Below, piece after piece: positions 6,675-7,660 of a stretch of 7,660 bases of DNA. The stretch spans positions 1 through 7,660 of the forward strand of contig JABMDH010000012.1 in assembly GCA_015904075.1 (NCBI GenBank). Direction: 5' to 3'. The DNA comes from Nitrospira sp. (GTDB lineage: Bacteria; Nitrospirota; Nitrospiria; Nitrospirales; Nitrospiraceae). The position numbers were made by a program, and so were the translations under genes. The notes beneath the pieces are model-generated. The model ran no database searches, had not been told where the DNA came from, and worked only from the letters and a program-made list of their open reading frames with translations. The stretch's first letter is position 1. Every line of letters begins with the position of its first letter.

Positions 6675-6703
6675 TTGACACAGGTGACGAAGAGGTGTAC
6701 AGA
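6675..6703 (+). promoter_or_regulatory. Possible sigma70 promoter ahead of the 23-aa ORF
   Basis: TTGACA at 6675-6680 matches the -35 consensus exactly. Seventeen bases later TACAGA (6698-6703) is a poor -10 (three of six). It would give a leader of about 85 bases before the small ORF at 6795. The evidence is limited to the -35 and the spacing. Confidence 0.3.
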
Positions 6704-6794
6704 AGAACTCGTCAGTTGTTTGCCCAGTTTCCGCTCTGTGACAGGTTACGGCTTCATAGTCCTCTCGTTCATTCCGAGCAAGGAGGAGGTGAAG

Positions 6795-6866
6795 ATGGAA
6801 GACCTTAGTCCACCGGATCACAATGGCCCGCCGAGTTACGGACGGGCTCCTCGTCAGTCACGCTAG
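6795..6866 (+). CDS. Putative 23-aa peptide with a strong ribosome site
   Basis: An ATG at 6795 follows AGGAGGAGG (6781-6789), a near-ideal Shine-Dalgarno sequence, at normal spacing. It opens a 23-codon frame beginning MEDLSPPDHNGPP and ending at TAG. The peptide is hydrophilic, rich in Pro, acidic at the start and basic at the end (RAPRQSR), with no membrane segment or signal. I recognise no family. The ribosome site is the only positive evidence. The frame also extends upstream in-frame to 6675, but without a ribosome site there. It could be a genuine small protein, a leader peptide, or chance. Confidence 0.4.
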   Translation: MEDLSPPDHNGPPSYGRAPRQSR

Positions 6867-7065
6867 CCGGTTTTCCATCGGCTGCTGTTATCCCGCATAG
6901 GGAACAATACGGTTCAGTCAGCCTGTGTGGAGAACTTCCGGCGCGTGAGGAACACAAGCGCCTGGGATTGCTGTATTGCCCCTGACGAACAGCTCTTACT
7001 CCAACTCCTCGTACGGGTCTGTAGAATCAGCACGAAATAATCGACTCGGCGTCCCAAGCGCCACA
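6867..7065. other. Non-coding stretch, no supported gene
   Basis: Together with the hairpin and promoter region up to 7221 this makes 355 bases without a convincing gene. A plus-strand open frame ending at the TAA of CACGAAATAA (about 7040) has no ribosome site. The minus-strand open frame at 6996-7178 runs through the large palindrome at 7066-7110. I see no tRNA, riboswitch or transposon end. Confidence 0.5.
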
Positions 7066-7110
7066 CACGGGCGACCTCTCAATATTCGATATTGTGGCGG
7101 GTCGCCCGTG
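7066..7110 (+). terminator. Long two-part hairpin, probable terminator or structured RNA
   Basis: CACGGGCGACC (7066-7076) pairs perfectly with GGTCGCCCGTG (7100-7110). Inside it CAATAT (7080-7085) pairs with ATATTG (7089-7094) around a TCG loop, separated from the outer stem by a small asymmetric internal loop. CTGTTTCGTT follows and is moderately T-rich. The structure can form in transcripts of either strand. It ends the upstream non-coding region just before a candidate promoter. Confidence 0.6.
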
Positions 7111-7118
7111 CTGTTTCG

Positions 7119-7148
7119 TTGATGAACAAGGTGAACGCACTGGATACT
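7119..7148 (+). promoter_or_regulatory. Possible promoter of the 27-aa membrane peptide
   Basis: TTGATG (7119-7124) and GATACT (7143-7148) each match four of six sigma70 consensus bases with an 18-base spacer. They lie right after the large hairpin and about 75 bases before the small ORF. The match is weak; position is the main argument. Confidence 0.25.
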
Positions 7149-7221
7149 CAAAGCGATCATGAGATCAAACTTTCTCACAATGTCGTATCAAGAATGGGTG
7201 GCTTGATTGAAAGGAACGGCC

Positions 7222-7305
7222 ATGGATACCACATTCCTCATATTCGCCGGTGTTATGCTTGCAATTCTTGTCGGTGGTATTGCCGTCTACAAGAAGAGCC
7301 AGTAA
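7222..7305 (+). CDS. Small single-pass membrane protein (27 aa)
   Basis: The ATG at 7222 has AAAGGA (7210-7215) six bases upstream. The product starts MDTT and has one hydrophobic span (residues 5-23, FLIFAGVMLAILVGGIAVY). It ends with the basic tail KKSQ and a TAA at 7303-7305. The Gly-rich helix with positive residues after it predicts an N-out, C-in transmembrane peptide, the pattern of small subunits or regulators of membrane complexes such as CydX- or CcoQ-like peptides. No sequence family is recognised and no partner gene is in the window. A hairpin 64 bases downstream would end a monocistronic transcript. The combination of ribosome site, clean membrane segment and terminator makes this more convincing than its length suggests. 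Confidence 0.65.
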   Translation: MDTTFLIFAGVMLAILVGGIAVYKKSQ

Positions 7306-7368
7306 GCGGCGGAGGCAGAGTGATCTGCCTGGCGCGTCTGGGTTCGACAGCTGGTCAAGCAGTTTGGT

Positions 7369-7393
7369 ACGGGAGGCGGGTTACGCCTCCCGT
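7369..7393 (+). terminator. Perfect 10-bp hairpin, probable terminator of the 27-aa gene
   Basis: ACGGGAGGCG (7369-7378) pairs with CGCCTCCCGT (7384-7393) around a five-base loop GGTTA. The stem is GC-rich and very stable. The downstream bases CCTCTCGG lack a T-run, so it may act with Rho or as an mRNA end stabiliser. Confidence 0.6.
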
Positions 7394-7605
7394 CCTCTCG
7401 GAGTATCTGTATGCTCTCATCCGTTCTCATCCAGCCTGAATGATTCACCTCTGCTGTTTGTCCTTGAGGCTGCGATCTAGCCGACGGCTGGTTCACAGTG
7501 TATCGCCATTCCCCCTGCTCAAAGTTGCCAAGCTGTTGAAATCATAGTGAAGAGGAAAGGTGTCGTTGCTCAAACCGTTTCCTTGAACATTAGAAATCTC
7601 GCTAA

Positions 7606-7637
7606 TCGGTCCATAAGCGCGTATGGTCGGTCATAAG
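7606..7637 (+). promoter_or_regulatory. Repeat pair before the last gene, possible operator
   Basis: TCGGTCCATAAG (7606-7617) recurs as TCGGTCATAAG (7627-7637), 21 bases apart or about two helical turns. CCATA (7611-7615) and TATGG (7622-7626) form a small palindrome between them. The second repeat overlaps the Shine-Dalgarno of the gene at 7647, so a bound protein or RNA could block translation. It may be chance. Confidence 0.3.
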
Positions 7638-7646
7638 GAGGGCGCT

Positions 7647-7660
7647 ATGGATATCAACAC
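7647..7660 (+). CDS. Start of an unidentified gene, cut by the window end
   Basis: ATG at 7647 is preceded by AAGGAGGG (7635-7642), an excellent Shine-Dalgarno sequence four to five bases away. Only MDIN and part of a further codon are visible, so no function can be given. Confidence 0.6.

Larger units (their letters stand above)
7306..7646. other. Intergenic region with hairpin and upstream region of the last gene
   Basis: These 341 bases have no supported gene. The overlapping open frames at 7092-7439, 7250-7480 (plus) and 7287-7496 (minus) cross the hairpin at 7369 and have no ribosome sites, so I treat them as chance. The stretch holds a terminator-like hairpin and a repeat pair just before the next start, listed separately. 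Confidence 0.5.

Noticed and set aside
6996..7178. 60-codon minus-strand open frame
   Set aside because: It spans the perfect palindrome at 7066-7110 and has no ribosome site or recognisable domain.
7092..7439. 115-codon plus-strand open frame
   Set aside because: It starts inside the large hairpin, covers the better supported 27-aa membrane ORF in another frame, and runs through the terminator-like hairpin at 7369.

Overview
The window reads as a GC-rich bacterial genome fragment, probably from a metagenome-derived assembly. The gene set, codon use and an intergenic TTCGT/ATCTCGT-type inverted repeat suggest a Nitrospira-like (Nitrospirota) bacterium. That placement rests on memory of similar genomes, not on a search, so it is only moderately supported.

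Left part (1-1965, minus strand): the remains of an apparent operon read right to left. It holds an L-threonine aldolase that has lost its N-terminal quarter, a 75-residue unknown protein, and a Pol-beta-type nucleotidyltransferase joined to the small gene by a TAATG stop/start overlap.

Middle part (1961-6579, plus strand): a two-gene cassette present twice, encoding a ProA-like glutamate-5-semialdehyde dehydrogenase homologue and a class I SAM-dependent methyltransferase. Copy 2 (3915-6579) is complete. Copy 1 (1961-3491) is cut at both ends. The copies align at a constant offset of 2470 bases over 1531 bases with no net indel, and sampled stretches are about 90% identical with mostly synonymous changes. 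Copy 1 is fused on its left to the broken threonine aldolase and on its right to about 260 bases of AT-rich DNA. On the minus strand that DNA encodes a fragment resembling SprB repeats of Bacteroidota surface/gliding proteins. The arrangement looks like three or four source molecules joined: most simply a co-assembly chimera of two related strains plus a Bacteroidota read, less likely a real rearranged tandem duplication.

Both copies of the ProA-like protein lack the catalytic cysteine expected of glutamate-5-semialdehyde dehydrogenase (Thr in its place), so this is probably not the ordinary proline-pathway enzyme. In copy 2 its stop codon is also lost, and the frame runs through the intergenic repeat into the methyltransferase start. 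The pairing of a cysteine-less ProA homologue with a methyltransferase that has an unidentified C-terminal domain is the best candidate here for undescribed biology.

Right part (6580-7660): mostly non-coding DNA with two tiny well-initiated ORFs (23 aa, and a 27-aa single-pass membrane protein), strong hairpins, and the first codons of a further gene at 7647.
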